Positions 36,563-46,014 of a DNA stretch of 64,000 nucleotides are shown here, in pieces; positions within the stretch are counted from its first letter, which is position 1; every line of letters begins with the position of its first letter. Source of the DNA: GCA-2693325 sp036343635 (GTDB lineage Bacteria > Latescibacterota > UBA2968 > UBA8231); NCBI GenBank assembly GCA_036343635.1, contig JAYYVF010000088.1:1-64000 (forward strand), given 5' to 3'. The notes below the pieces were generated by a model that did no database searches, was not told the DNA's origin, and saw only the letters and a list, made by a program, of their open reading frames with translations. The position numbers and the translations under genes were made by a program.

Positions 36563-37341
36563 TAGCGGGTCCTTTGTAGACTAATGAAATTCATGAGAAT
36601 AAAAAATTTGATCATTAGATCAAAATAAATCAGATCAGCCAGAGCAATAATACCCCGGCTAAACATTTCGTAATGAGGCAAAACGGAGATAGATTGGTAT
36701 AACCAGGTCCCTAATTCTATATCTGGAGCTAAGCCGTCGAGAACCTCAACTACTTTTTCGTGGCCAGAAAGTACAAATACGAAGCCCATTAGAGTAGCGA
36801 GAACAAAAGCCACTATCTGATCTCGGGTCAGTCCTGAGGCAAACAGCCCAAAAGAGAGGAAAAAGGCTCCTAGAAGTAAGGCCCCGATATAATTGGATGT
36901 GATGAGTGTTAGGTCAGGTTCGCCTAAGAAAACGAGCATCATGACGATTGGGAAACTTCCAACGAGCACGATGGCATAAAACACCAGGGCGGCAAAATAT
37001 TTTCCAAGGACACATTGGCTTGGGTGGAACGGTAGAGTCATTAACATCTCAAAGGTGTGTTTGGAATGTTCCTCAGCCCATGATCGCATTGTGATAGCTG
37101 GAATAAAAGCGATAAGAAGATAGGGTAGCATCTCGAAATAGAATGACATATCTACAATGGCATTTAGAAAGAAAGAATTCATAAAGGTGGTACACGAAAG
37201 AACTAGAAAAACTGCGGCGTATATATATGCGATTGGTGAATCAAAATAAGCTGCTAGTTCACGCGAAAATACGACCTTAGTTCCTCGAAAGAATTGCCGA
37301 AAGTCTAATCGTTTGGTTGAGGTATCTGCTTTAATTCCCAT
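36559..37341 (-). CDS. ABC-2 type permease (GldF-like)
   Basis: A 260-residue integral membrane protein with six predicted helices, of the ABC-2 family. Typical stretches are FSRELAAYFDSPIAYIYAAVFLVLS near residue 25 and MLPYLLIAFIPAITMRSWAEEH near 90. It would pair with the ATPase 8 bases upstream and the GldG-like protein that overlaps its stop. In Bacteroidetes this trio is tied to gliding motility; elsewhere it is a general exporter of unknown cargo. No gliding motor genes are seen here. Confidence 0.85.
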   Translation of the reverse strand: MGIKADTSTKRLDFRQFFRGTKVVFSRELAAYFDSPIAYIYAAVFLVLSCTTFMNSFFLNAIVDMSFYFEMLPYLLIAFIPAITMRSWAEEHSKHTFEMLMTLPFHPSQCVLGKYFAALVFYAIVLVGSFPIVMMLVFLGEPDLTLITSNYIGALLLGAFFLSFGLFASGLTRDQIVAFVLATLMGFVFVLSGHEKVVEVLDGLAPDIELGTWLYQSISVLPHYEMFSRGIIALADLIYFDLMIKFFILMNFISLQRTRY

Positions 37342-37349
37342 GGTTTCTA

Positions 37350-38096
37350 CTATAATTTGTGAGATAGGGCATGGTTTTTTATCAAGTGTGCAAATATTTG
37401 TTCAAGGCCCGATTCCGGTATGCCGTTTTGTTTCGCTAGTTCATTGACACTACCATCACCTAAAATTTTTCCTTGATGAATGATTAATACCCGATCAGAA
37501 ATCGCCTCTACATCCGCTATGATGTGAGTGCTAAAAAGTATCGCACGATCTGTTCGAAGACTTCTAAGCATATCCCGGAAAGCTAAGACCTGCATAGGGT
37601 CAAAACCGTGGGTAGGTTCGTCTAACAACAAGATGGGAGGATCATGGATAAGTGCAGTAGCTAAGCCGATCCTTTGACGGAATCCCGTAGAGCACTCGTT
37701 CACTCGTTGATATACAACATCTTGGAGACCGCATAATTCAATAACTCGGTCAAACCCCTCTTTTAAGATGTCTCCATGGAGGTTTCTAGCTTGACCAATG
37801 AACCTGAGGAAAGAATCGACCCGCATTTCCTCATAGAGGGGGGTGTCTCCGGATAAATATCCTATGCGACGTCGTATCTCTAACGGATTTTGCTTAGCGT
37901 CTATGCCATCTATTTTTATGCTTCCTTCATTAGGGAGAAGAAATGTTGAAAGCATTTTTAGCATTGTGCTTTTACCAGCTCCGTTGGGTCCTACAAAGCC
38001 GACGATTTCGTTTCGATTTACTTCAAAACTTACATCGTCCACAGCGGTCAGGGTTCCGTAACGGCGCGTGGTATTATTTACTTGGATCATTGCCAT
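37350..38096 (-). CDS. ABC transporter ATP-binding protein (GldA-like)
   Basis: A 248-residue ATPase powering the adjacent permease. Walker A is GPNGAGKST (residues 36-44), the signature is STGFRQR (136-142) in the GldA style rather than LSGGQ, Walker B is LLLDE (156-160), and a switch His lies in STHIIADVE. It is the first clear gene of the gldAFG-like operon; a lipoprotein gene lies 39 bases upstream on the same strand and may belong to the same transcript. Confidence 0.92.
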   Translation of the reverse strand: MAMIQVNNTTRRYGTLTAVDDVSFEVNRNEIVGFVGPNGAGKSTMLKMLSTFLLPNEGSIKIDGIDAKQNPLEIRRRIGYLSGDTPLYEEMRVDSFLRFIGQARNLHGDILKEGFDRVIELCGLQDVVYQRVNECSTGFRQRIGLATALIHDPPILLLDEPTHGFDPMQVLAFRDMLRSLRTDRAILFSTHIIADVEAISDRVLIIHQGKILGDGSVNELAKQNGIPESGLEQIFAHLIKNHALSHKL

Positions 38097-38135
38097 TAGT
38101 TAGGTTTAGTGCTCGTATGTGACAATCCCCAAACA

Positions 38136-38543
38136 CTATTCTTTAAACACTCCACAATTTAACATCGACGCTCCAAAATAGGGATTTATTAATTCAGGTT
38201 CACGCCTCTGTATCCATTGAGCACCGTTCCCATCAAACGCCATTGGGCAATATGCTATGGCAAAACCTTCGGGTAAGCTTTGTGTCTGGATTACGGCATT
38301 AGATAAGTTCTTAAAAGCAGATCGCACATTTTTTATTGTGGAAGCGGCCGCAGTTTTTTCAGCAAGTATCCCGATCGATTTTTCAGCGCTACGGCTTAGT
38401 TGCACTAGAGCGGCTTGGGCAACTTCCAAGTTGTCGTTTGCTAATGCTTCTTGGGCCGTTACATAGTGGCTCAACGCAAGAGGGATTGGGGTCGGGCCGC
38501 AACTCAACACCATAAATAACAGAAAGCAACTGATCTTTTTCAT
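38136..38543 (-). CDS. DUF3347-type lipoprotein, possible metal-binding
   Basis: A 135-residue lipoprotein: short signal and lipobox VLSC (Cys15). The C-terminal motif AYCPMAFDG...WIQR...NPYFGASMLNCG matches DUF3347 and the C-terminal tail of CusB-type adaptors, where the paired Cys and Met residues are thought to bind copper or another metal. The N-terminal 60 residues are helical. It is 39 bases upstream of the ABC ATPase on the same strand. The metal role is inferred from the motif. Confidence 0.75.
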   Translation of the reverse strand: MKKISCFLLFMVLSCGPTPIPLALSHYVTAQEALANDNLEVAQAALVQLSRSAEKSIGILAEKTAAASTIKNVRSAFKNLSNAVIQTQSLPEGFAIAYCPMAFDGNGAQWIQRREPELINPYFGASMLNCGVFKE

Positions 38544-38620
38544 GACTAGGTTATTTTCCTTGCTGTCTTATATCATATATTGAGAGACTAAAGAATAACA
38601 AAAAACATAGGTGCGCAAAA

Positions 38621-40039
38621 ATGCTGTTTGGTCCAAACGAGGAAGTAATAGAAGCTCAGAAACGGGTATGCACAGGCCCCAAACAGAGCCGTCCACTTAC
38701 AGGGGAACGGGGTAGTCCGGATCCGAAACGAATTTTGGATTTAATTCTCAAAACGGTGGCAGGCGAGTTTCTTCCGGATCAGGCTGTATCATATGCTCAG
38801 ATAGGCGCTTTTTTTGCGGCTATGTGTATTCGCCGGAAATTTGGCGAAAGTTGTAAGTGGTCTTCTGCAGAAGAGAACGCCTTCTCTGCCGTATCTGATG
38901 TGTTGGAAAACCTTCCGCCGGGCCTAAAGTTTTTATTGGACGGGAAAGGAGCCCCCAACGTCGCTTCTGACGAAGTGGCAACAATCGAGGCTCTTAGAAT
39001 TGTGCTTTCTGGAGGTCATTTGGATTATGCTCTGACGAAATCAACATTGAGAGAGATTCTTTCTGGTCAGGTTCGGCCAGAATGGTCAGCCGCTCTGCTG
39101 ATTGGGCAACGAATGAACTTAGAAAATCATGAGGAGGTATTGGCTTATTTAGATGTAGTTTTACCCCCTGAAGATGTGTGTCAAATCAACGTTCCATCAG
39201 TTACTCATTTTGGCCCACCCTTTGATGGGTCAATGCGTTATTTCAGGCCGAATATCTTTATTGCTGCTACTCGGGCAGTTTTAGGTAGACCGACTGTTCT
39301 TCACGGAGTTGATTTAATGCCTCCTAAGAATGGTGTTACCGATGAAGATATGCTAAAATTTCTGGGGGCCAACGTAGACCTTTCTCTTGAAAATGGACGA
39401 AGGTTTTTATCCGATCTTGGGTTGGTTTATATATCGCAACGCAATTATGCGCCTTCTTTGTATGGATTGCGTAATTTACGCGAACATATCGCAAAAAGAC
39501 CTCCATGGTCCACTACGGAGAAGGCTCAACAGCTTTACAAGTGCTCAGGTCGAAACTGCATTGTATTAGGTTTCTATCATGCGGGTTATGAGCGAAAACT
39601 GCTCAATCTTGTAAGAGACCGTGGTTTTGATGCAGGCTTAGCAATAAAGGGAGAAGAGGGCGGAATATCCTTCGGCTTGCGATTGGGAAAACAGTCGGAC
39701 GCAACGCGAAAAGCGGTCAATTATTGCGAAGGATTTTTTGGATTGCAAAAATGGTCGGAGGATGTACAGCCTAAATTATTTGATATGAATTATGAGCAAA
39801 ATCCCCGTGCTGCAGAAATTAGTGTAGAGGCCTTCGTTCGCGAAGGGATAGAGGCCTTACGGGGAATACGAGGGCCTGCCTACGATAGGATTACATTAAG
39901 TAGTGGGATGATAGATTATTATTTAGGATTTTGCACCACCGCAAATGAAGGTGTTGAACAAGCACGCAATGTACTAGATAGCGGATTAGGGCTTGAAAAA
40001 TTAAACCAATATATTCGCATGACTCTTGAGATAAGGTAG
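38621..40039 (+). CDS. TrpD-like protein (anthranilate phosphoribosyltransferase superfamily)
   Basis: A 472-residue protein with the glycosyltransferase-3 N-terminal helical domain (residues about 25-215) and a nucleoside-phosphorylase-like C-terminal domain. LHGVDLMPPKNGVTDEDMLKF and GGISFGLRLGK are the recognisable parts. It is longer than TrpD (about 340) and does not sit with other trp genes. It could be a TrpD2/YbiB-like protein, which binds nucleic acid rather than making tryptophan. Function is uncertain. It is divergent from the DUF3347 gene with 77 bases between them. Confidence 0.65.
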   Translation: MLFGPNEEVIEAQKRVCTGPKQSRPLTGERGSPDPKRILDLILKTVAGEFLPDQAVSYAQIGAFFAAMCIRRKFGESCKWSSAEENAFSAVSDVLENLPPGLKFLLDGKGAPNVASDEVATIEALRIVLSGGHLDYALTKSTLREILSGQVRPEWSAALLIGQRMNLENHEEVLAYLDVVLPPEDVCQINVPSVTHFGPPFDGSMRYFRPNIFIAATRAVLGRPTVLHGVDLMPPKNGVTDEDMLKFLGANVDLSLENGRRFLSDLGLVYISQRNYAPSLYGLRNLREHIAKRPPWSTTEKAQQLYKCSGRNCIVLGFYHAGYERKLLNLVRDRGFDAGLAIKGEEGGISFGLRLGKQSDATRKAVNYCEGFFGLQKWSEDVQPKLFDMNYEQNPRAAEISVEAFVREGIEALRGIRGPAYDRITLSSGMIDYYLGFCTTANEGVEQARNVLDSGLGLEKLNQYIRMTLEIR

Positions 40040-40188
40040 AGTTTTTAAATCTATCATTCTTATAATCTGGGAATGTAAGATCTTAGCAGCTGATTATTCT
40101 TCGTCGTATGAGTTGCGCAATGTCGCCACGGTTTTAATTAAAAAGTTCTTTTCGGATTCCTATTGGGATGATAGAGGTCATTACGATA

Positions 40189-41274
40189 TTAGGGTTTGGC
40201 AGAAGTTTTAAGTATCTTGCTTAAACTCTCGAATAATTTTGGTTGGAAATCTATTGAAGTTTTTTCTCCTAAAAGATGCCAGTCCATAAAGTTCAATAGC
40301 GAAATAAAATCTTCAAGGGTATGTGCATGCTCCCCCTCACGTAGGGACCAGCCAAGTGACTTTTCAGATTGGAACATTCTATATAGTTCGAGTGCAGTTT
40401 GACAGGCAAAGTAGGTGCCCGGTGGATTAGCGGCAGTATCCTGCCTGGCTTCTGTAAGTAACAAAGGGCGTGGCGCTACGAGTCCATATAGAAAATGTTG
40501 ATCGTAGGGTAATTTGTGGTCTTGCCATCGATAGTCTTTAAATGGGTCAGAAAACCAAAATATATTTCCAGATTCGAAGAAGCTATCAATGGTTTCAGCT
40601 TCGTGTGTTTTCCAGTGGTTAGGGGCTGCGCCTCCTGTTCCAGATCCGTTTGCATTTATTATCGCAATTCGATCATCAGTTGCGCCGGCAAGAAGAGTTG
40701 TTTTCCCCCCCCGAGAATGGCCGCTAATTGCGATAGCATCGCTACGTACCTGGGGCAGCTGGATTAAGGCGTCGACACATCGATGATACGCCCAAGCCCA
40801 CGCTGAGATGGTACCGAATTCCGTGCAGGAAAGCAGTTTGTATATTCCAGTTTCACGGTAGTCGCTCTTATTATCAGCGGCGGCTTCGGTGCGGTCAAAA
40901 AGAGCTGCGATATATCCACGTTGAAGTACCTCTTTTAGTATTTCTTCATTAAAAAAACTCCAACAATTGTCACCGTATAATAATGTTGGAAATGGTCCAC
41001 TGCCAGGGGGTATCCATAATGTGAGGGTTTGGCTAAAGCGGGCGTTATTTTCGAATTCTGTGACGACATCGTAAATAGCGTGTGTCACGTTAGGCCATGC
41101 TTTGGGCATATGGAGACACCGTTGAATTACAACGGTTTTTTTACCCGATGTTGGGATGTCGCCGTATTCGTGTGGTACTATTGCATCATAAAGTTCTTGT
41201 CTTCGGGTAGGCCAATTGGATAGCTTTACTCGGCTACCGTTATTTAATTCGGTTAGTTCAGGTTTCATTTTCAT
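40189..41274 (-). CDS. Alpha/beta hydrolase, carbohydrate-esterase 15-like
   Basis: A 361-residue hydrolase. The nucleophile elbow GHSRGGKT holds Ser187, and the catalytic His is probably in EGEHAHTLEDF near residue 315. FGTISAWAWAYHRCVDAL upstream of the elbow and WFSDPFKDYRWQ after it are typical of glucuronoyl-esterase-like (CE15) proteins, which cleave ester links of glucuronate in hemicellulose. There is no signal peptide, so it would act in the cytoplasm on imported material. It is divergent from the sodium symporter gene, which could supply its substrate. Confidence 0.75.
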   Translation of the reverse strand: MKMKPELTELNNGSRVKLSNWPTRRQELYDAIVPHEYGDIPTSGKKTVVIQRCLHMPKAWPNVTHAIYDVVTEFENNARFSQTLTLWIPPGSGPFPTLLYGDNCWSFFNEEILKEVLQRGYIAALFDRTEAAADNKSDYRETGIYKLLSCTEFGTISAWAWAYHRCVDALIQLPQVRSDAIAISGHSRGGKTTLLAGATDDRIAIINANGSGTGGAAPNHWKTHEAETIDSFFESGNIFWFSDPFKDYRWQDHKLPYDQHFLYGLVAPRPLLLTEARQDTAANPPGTYFACQTALELYRMFQSEKSLGWSLREGEHAHTLEDFISLLNFMDWHLLGEKTSIDFQPKLFESLSKILKTSAKP

Positions 41275-41434
41275 AAACAGTCCTTTTTCTTAGTCAGTGA
41301 GTAAATATTAAATAGGTGTATGGCGAATTACAATATGTAACGAATTAAATACAAAAAGCATCTTGACTAATTGCCGGAAACTGTAGAAACATACCTAAAT
41401 CGGATGTGACGACAAAAAGCAAAGGGGATACCAA

Positions 41435-43204
41435 TTGGAAACAGTAGGTTTATCGTATCTTGATTATACGCTGATGGCTCTTTATATGCTCATGCTCTTG
41501 GGAATGGGGCTGTACTATCGTGGTTTCGCTCAACAGAATATGGAAAATTATTTTTTGGGTGGGCGTAAATTGAAGGGCTGGATGAGCGGGACTAGTTATG
41601 CGGTAACTTGTATGAACGCAGATGTAGCTCCGGCTTATTGTGGTATGACCGTTATAACAGGGGCTTTCATTTGTTGGTGGTACCTTAGTCGGTTTGGGCT
41701 TGCCCTAATGATTGGAGGTATATTATTCGCCGTTGTATGGCGTCGCCTCAAAATCTTTACATCTCCTCAGTTTTACGAATTGCGCTACGGTGGTAACCCT
41801 GCAGCATTGATGCGTGGTTGGGTGGCATTGCGCAGTGCGTTTATTGCTGTTGTCGCGTGGACAGGGGCAGGTTTACTGGGTTTAACAAAAGTCTCTGAGG
41901 TATTGCTTGGCTGGTCTCGTTTAGAAACATTTCTTGTGGTGATTCCGATCATTCTAATTTATGTCGTGCTCTCCGGTTATATGGGTGTGGTGGTCTCAGA
42001 TCTCATACAGACAGTTATAATGATTGGATCATCTCTCATTCTAATGGGCTTGGTATGGGCAGATTTTGGAGGACCATCGGGGCTTTATGAAGCGCTTTTG
42101 AGTCAGTTTGGCGAAAGCGTTGTGAGTTGGCACCCACCTCAAAGTCATGAAATGCTTGGTATCGTGGGTGTCATTGCTTGGGCGATGGGAACTGCCATTG
42201 GTTACGGTGGTGACGTAGCTCCCATGAGTGGGGCTATGGAAGGTCAACGGTTATTATCCTGTCAGAATGAACATGAAGCAACGCGCATGTATATTTGGAC
42301 TGAGATAGTACTTTTCCTCATGCTGGCGGTCCTCACACTTCCTGCGTTGGGGGCGATGGTAAAATGGCCAGGTTTGTACGATGGCAGTATGAATAAAGAG
42401 TTGGCCTACGGACTTTTGCTCGGGCATTACCTGCCTTCGGGCGTACTCGGGTTAGCGCTTGTGGCGATGTTCGCTTCCATAATGTCTACTGTTGATTCAA
42501 ATATGAATTTTGGTGCTCAGGTTTTTATTAATGATGTTTACGGTCGTTTTATTAAACCGAACGCGCCAATGAGCCATTTGATGAATATTGGTCGGTTTGT
42601 GATGGTGATTATAATGGGGTTATCGATTTTAGTGGCCATGAGTGCTACAAATGTGATTGATATTGCCGTCTTCATGTTAGGTTTGTCATCGGCCGAATTG
42701 AGCGCGAATTGGGGCCAGTGGTGGTGGTGGCGCTTTAATGGGGCAGCGCGGTTAGCAGCGTCGTTTGGGGGACCGTTGGTGTTTTTGTTTAACAAGTATA
42801 TTGTCTTTTCGCGATGGATAGATGCTGGGCAAGATACTGCCTATGTGGTGGTGTTATCGTCTATCGCTATTACTTGTTTGCTTTGGATTTGTGTGGCTTT
42901 GCTAACAAAGCCTGAACCGGAGGAGAAATTAATTACATTTTATCGTCAAGCTCGGCCAATGGGATGGTGGGGACCAATAGCGGATAAAGCCGGGGTCCAA
43001 GCGTTATCCGGTTTTGGTCCTATTGCGAAAGGTTTGGCTATTGCTACGGTAGGAGCCATTGCCGTGGGATGCGTAATCATTGCAATTACCGGTCTGTATA
43101 TTGGTAGAACAGAGGTCCTGATGTGGGGGAGTGGCGCAGCCTTAATATCGGGTTTATTGTTCAGGAGCCATTATGTTAGCTACATGAAGGCGATGAATGA
43201 ATAA
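41435..43204 (+). CDS. Sodium/solute symporter (SSS family)
   Basis: A 589-residue integral membrane protein with 13-14 helices, of the sodium:solute symporter family (SGLT/PutP fold). It starts with TTG at 41435, preceded by AAAGGGG. The early helices read DYTLMALYMLMLLGMG, ENYFLGGRKLKGWMSGTSY (family signature near residue 40), and a later block has ALVAMFASIMSTVDSNMNFGAQVF. Likely imports a sugar or carboxylate with sodium. The divergent CE15-like esterase hints at a sugar or uronate cargo; that is inference. Confidence 0.88.
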   Translation: METVGLSYLDYTLMALYMLMLLGMGLYYRGFAQQNMENYFLGGRKLKGWMSGTSYAVTCMNADVAPAYCGMTVITGAFICWWYLSRFGLALMIGGILFAVVWRRLKIFTSPQFYELRYGGNPAALMRGWVALRSAFIAVVAWTGAGLLGLTKVSEVLLGWSRLETFLVVIPIILIYVVLSGYMGVVVSDLIQTVIMIGSSLILMGLVWADFGGPSGLYEALLSQFGESVVSWHPPQSHEMLGIVGVIAWAMGTAIGYGGDVAPMSGAMEGQRLLSCQNEHEATRMYIWTEIVLFLMLAVLTLPALGAMVKWPGLYDGSMNKELAYGLLLGHYLPSGVLGLALVAMFASIMSTVDSNMNFGAQVFINDVYGRFIKPNAPMSHLMNIGRFVMVIIMGLSILVAMSATNVIDIAVFMLGLSSAELSANWGQWWWWRFNGAARLAASFGGPLVFLFNKYIVFSRWIDAGQDTAYVVVLSSIAITCLLWICVALLTKPEPEEKLITFYRQARPMGWWGPIADKAGVQALSGFGPIAKGLAIATVGAIAVGCVIIAITGLYIGRTEVLMWGSGAALISGLLFRSHYVSYMKAMNE

Positions 43205-43217
43205 GGAGCTATTATTT

Positions 43218-43865
43218 TTAAGTTCGACCCCAATCAAAGCTTATTGAACTTAGAAAAGCTCTTGCTAGTATCATGTGACCAGCTTGATTCGGATGTACTC
43301 TGTCTCCGCATATAGATTGTGTAGGACGATGTGCTAGGTGCTGGTTAAAAAAACATTGTGTGTCTACGAACTCGGCGTCGTAATCGCTGGCAAGACGTTT
43401 TACAATTTGTCCATAACAATCCATAAGTTTTCGCATAGGATCTTCGGTATTGGTTTCCAGATAAAAAGGCGTCATTAAAGTTAGGCCTTGTAGATGGCTG
43501 CGGGTTTGTCCTAGGAGCTCTCTGTATGTCGATTCAAAGCGTTCGGGATCTATTTGTTCCACAAGGTTTATATTGTCAAATTGACGCCAGACATCATTTA
43601 TTCCAATCATAATTGAAAGCCAGTCAGGGGCAAAATCCATCGCATCTGTTTGCCATCGATGGGCCAAATCGGTAACACGGTTTCCACCGGTTCCCGTGTT
43701 AATGACGTGTATTTGTTTTTCGGGATAAAAACTCGTTAATAAGCTATCAACTATTGCTACATATCCACTTCCTAGGCCATTTCCTTCGCCTATTGGGTAG
43801 TTTCGGCCGCAGTCTGTTATTGAGTCACCAATGAATAGTATTGTTTGTTTATCGTCTATTTTCAT
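43218..43865 (-). CDS. SGNH/GDSL-family hydrolase
   Basis: A 215-residue lipase/esterase-fold protein. All blocks are visible: Ser15 in FIGDSITDC, Gly in NTGTGGNR, Asn90 in MIGINDVW, and the Asp188/His191 pair in GDRVHPNQAGH. No signal peptide. Closest in layout to bacterial rhamnogalacturonan acetylesterase-like and TesA-like enzymes. It converges with the symporter and probably acts on acetylated sugars. The substrate is inferred. Confidence 0.88.
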   Translation of the reverse strand: MKIDDKQTILFIGDSITDCGRNYPIGEGNGLGSGYVAIVDSLLTSFYPEKQIHVINTGTGGNRVTDLAHRWQTDAMDFAPDWLSIMIGINDVWRQFDNINLVEQIDPERFESTYRELLGQTRSHLQGLTLMTPFYLETNTEDPMRKLMDCYGQIVKRLASDYDAEFVDTQCFFNQHLAHRPTQSICGDRVHPNQAGHMILARAFLSSISFDWGRT

Positions 43866-44005
43866 GTGATCAGATCCTATAGTTCACATTGGTTGTGATA
43901 TATAGTCCGGAAAAGCACCATTTATTTCCAATGTTAAGTTAACGTGATACTTTTTTTATATGAAGTCAATTACGTAGGGTTGTTTCTGCGTAGTGTTATT
44001 ATTGG

Positions 44006-44509
44006 TTATAGCTTGTGTGGCGTGAGGTTGCTCTGTAAGTAAAGAGGATGTGCAGGTTCACCCGTAATATTTATTTGTAGGCAGTGTAGATTCTTTAGCG
44101 ATTGGCGGATATGGTCAGCTCTTTTAAGGTATTTGCCGTGATTCCCCCAGGCTGCAACGGTTAGCGTCGATTCTCGGTCGAGCTTTATTAACCAGCGGTC
44201 ATTAGCTGGTCCGATTGGATCATCATTTGACTTTAGTTGTTTGGGATTGGTAGACCTAAAAGCAAAGAGGTTTCCTATGGATAAACCACCAAAGCCCCAT
44301 TCATGGGCAAAATTAATACAGCGTTTTAATGTAGGATCATCATGTGTCTCATCGGCCGTGGACGGGTTGAGTGCGATGAATAATACCCTGGGCTTGTTGG
44401 CGTCCCAAGTACGCCAAAGAGCGTATCGGTAATTACGACAAGATGAAAGATATGCAGTGTTTTTGAGTCTGGAGATACGTTTTTTCTCGGAGAGTGTTTT
44501 CTTTGTCAA
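44006..44509 (-). CDS. DUF1643-domain protein
   Basis: A 167-residue protein matching DUF1643: RYALWRTWD, PRVLFIALNPSTADETHDDPT, and FAFRSTNPKQL. The family is widespread and uncharacterised; these proteins resemble uracil-glycosylase folds in outline, but I cannot confirm that. It lies 12 bases downstream of the NUDIX gene on the same strand and is likely co-transcribed. Confidence 0.85.
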   Translation of the reverse strand: MTKKTLSEKKRISRLKNTAYLSSCRNYRYALWRTWDANKPRVLFIALNPSTADETHDDPTLKRCINFAHEWGFGGLSIGNLFAFRSTNPKQLKSNDDPIGPANDRWLIKLDRESTLTVAAWGNHGKYLKRADHIRQSLKNLHCLQINITGEPAHPLYLQSNLTPHKL

Positions 44510-44521
44510 TTCTTAGTCCGT

Positions 44522-45193
44522 TTACTTTTGTTCGTGACTCCAATACGAAGGGTCTATATTTGAAGTATTCAGGTAGTGTTGTATTGAATCCATTGAACGC
44601 TTTATTACATCAAGAATTGCGGGTGTATAAGCGCTTAGAGCCTTTTTTTTGATTGAACGTTTTATTAAAGAGCTGGGATCTTCTGATGACCTAACGACCG
44701 CACGTATGGAATCGACGCGGCTAAAAACAAGATCCGTGAAACTTTTAAACTCTACTTTAGAAAAAGCTTGGACTTCCTCGCTGAAAACGGTCTCCATCAA
44801 ACTGCTTTCGTGTGGATTCAGGAAAAAAAATTGTGTTACTTTTCGGGGCTTGGTTGCAAAGAAGTCATCTACAGGAATAAAGCCGAGAGGGATGAGCTGG
44901 TCAGCGGTTATAGTTGTTCCAACCTCTTCGTTCCATTCTCGAAGAGCAGCACCTATCGGGGATTCTTTAGCCCGAATATGGCCTCCGGCCGGAGCATCGA
45001 TACTGCCAACAAATGGATCGTTAGCACGAGATCGAGTTTGTAAGAGCATTTTATCAATCCCGTCAGAGTTTTTCCAGACGTTCCAAATGAATACCAGGCC
45101 AACTCTTTGTCCTGAAGCATAGGCAATGCTACGTTGATTACGGCCTATACAAAGCCCATTTTCGTCAAAAATGGAGATGTGTTCCTTGTCCAT
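44522..45193 (-). CDS. NUDIX hydrolase
   Basis: A pyrophosphohydrolase of nucleotide derivatives by family. The Nudix box is canonical: GHIRAKESPIGAALREWNEE followed by VG. The ATG at 45193 (MDKEHISIFDENG) is preferred because an upstream ATG at 45268 would overlap most of the rhomboid gene's C-terminal codons. That gives 223 residues with about 75 beyond the usual domain at the C-terminus, which is helical and not recognised. Substrate unknown. Confidence 0.85.
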   Translation of the reverse strand: MDKEHISIFDENGLCIGRNQRSIAYASGQRVGLVFIWNVWKNSDGIDKMLLQTRSRANDPFVGSIDAPAGGHIRAKESPIGAALREWNEEVGTTITADQLIPLGFIPVDDFFATKPRKVTQFFFLNPHESSLMETVFSEEVQAFSKVEFKSFTDLVFSRVDSIRAVVRSSEDPSSLIKRSIKKKALSAYTPAILDVIKRSMDSIQHYLNTSNIDPSYWSHEQK

Positions 45194-45204
45194 TGTAGCT
45201 TCGT

Positions 45205-46014
45205 TTAAATGAGTCCCCAGACAGCGAATAATTGGAGCAAAAAGGCGCCAAGAGTAGATAACAGACAAATTCCTGCCCCTATGTAGGTTCCAATGCCCTC
45301 ACGGCTACCAATAGAGCGGGCTAGAATTTGTGCGGTGATATAGCCACCAACAAAGCCTCCGCCGTGTGCCCAATTATCAACGCCAGGGAAAATAAAACCC
45401 ATAACAAACATTAGTCCTGCCCACTGAAGTAGTTGACGGGTAAATAGGCTTTGTCCGGTTTGGCGACCAAAAACAATAGCAGCTGCAAGAAGACCAAATA
45501 TTGACCCCGAGGCTCCAAGGGTAAAAGCGCTGCCAGTCAGGGCTGATATAAGAAAACCCATTATTCCAGAGACCGTAAAAATAATAAAGAATCTAAACGG
45601 TCCGAATGCCCGATCAATAATCGGTCCGAGTTGGCGGATCCAACTGATATTGAAAAAAATATGCAACAGCCCACCGTGCAGATAGATCGCTGTAATTGGA
45701 GTCCACCATAGGTCATAACGAAATATTGGTTGACTGCCTGTCATTCCCAGTTTGAAACTCGACTCCATGCTTGGAGAAAATATACGGAGCATGCTGCTGA
45801 AATTTAGTAAAGCGGACGGATCAAGTAACAGTCCTAGGATATACAAGAAAATGCAAACGGCGCTTAAAGCATTTGGAATGTCTAAAGATAATCCTAACTT
45901 TCGAATTGCTGAGGTGATTCCCCAAAGGCCTGGTTTTCGCTGGCCACAGTGGATGCAGACGTCCGAGTCTGGGCTAACCAGCTTGTGACATCGTGGGCAG
46001 AGAATGGCAGTCAA
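45205..46014 (-). CDS. Rhomboid-family intramembrane serine protease with zinc ribbon
   Basis: A 269-residue membrane protease. An N-terminal zinc ribbon (Cys6, 9, 20, 23) precedes six membrane helices. The catalytic dyad is Ser169 in GASGSIFG and His217 in NWAHGGGF, and the HGGLLHIFFN block of the family is at 113-122. It starts with TTG immediately after the upstream oxidoreductase stop (TAA-TTG), so it is coupled. Substrates are unknown. Confidence 0.9.
   Translation of the reverse strand: MTAILCPRCHKLVSPDSDVCIHCGQRKPGLWGITSAIRKLGLSLDIPNALSAVCIFLYILGLLLDPSALLNFSSMLRIFSPSMESSFKLGMTGSQPIFRYDLWWTPITAIYLHGGLLHIFFNISWIRQLGPIIDRAFGPFRFFIIFTVSGIMGFLISALTGSAFTLGASGSIFGLLAAAIVFGRQTGQSLFTRQLLQWAGLMFVMGFIFPGVDNWAHGGGFVGGYITAQILARSIGSREGIGTYIGAGICLLSTLGAFLLQLFAVWGLI

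Noticed and set aside
45194..45268. Longer NUDIX start
   Set aside because: It would overlap the rhomboid gene by 64 bases and adds no conserved sequence.
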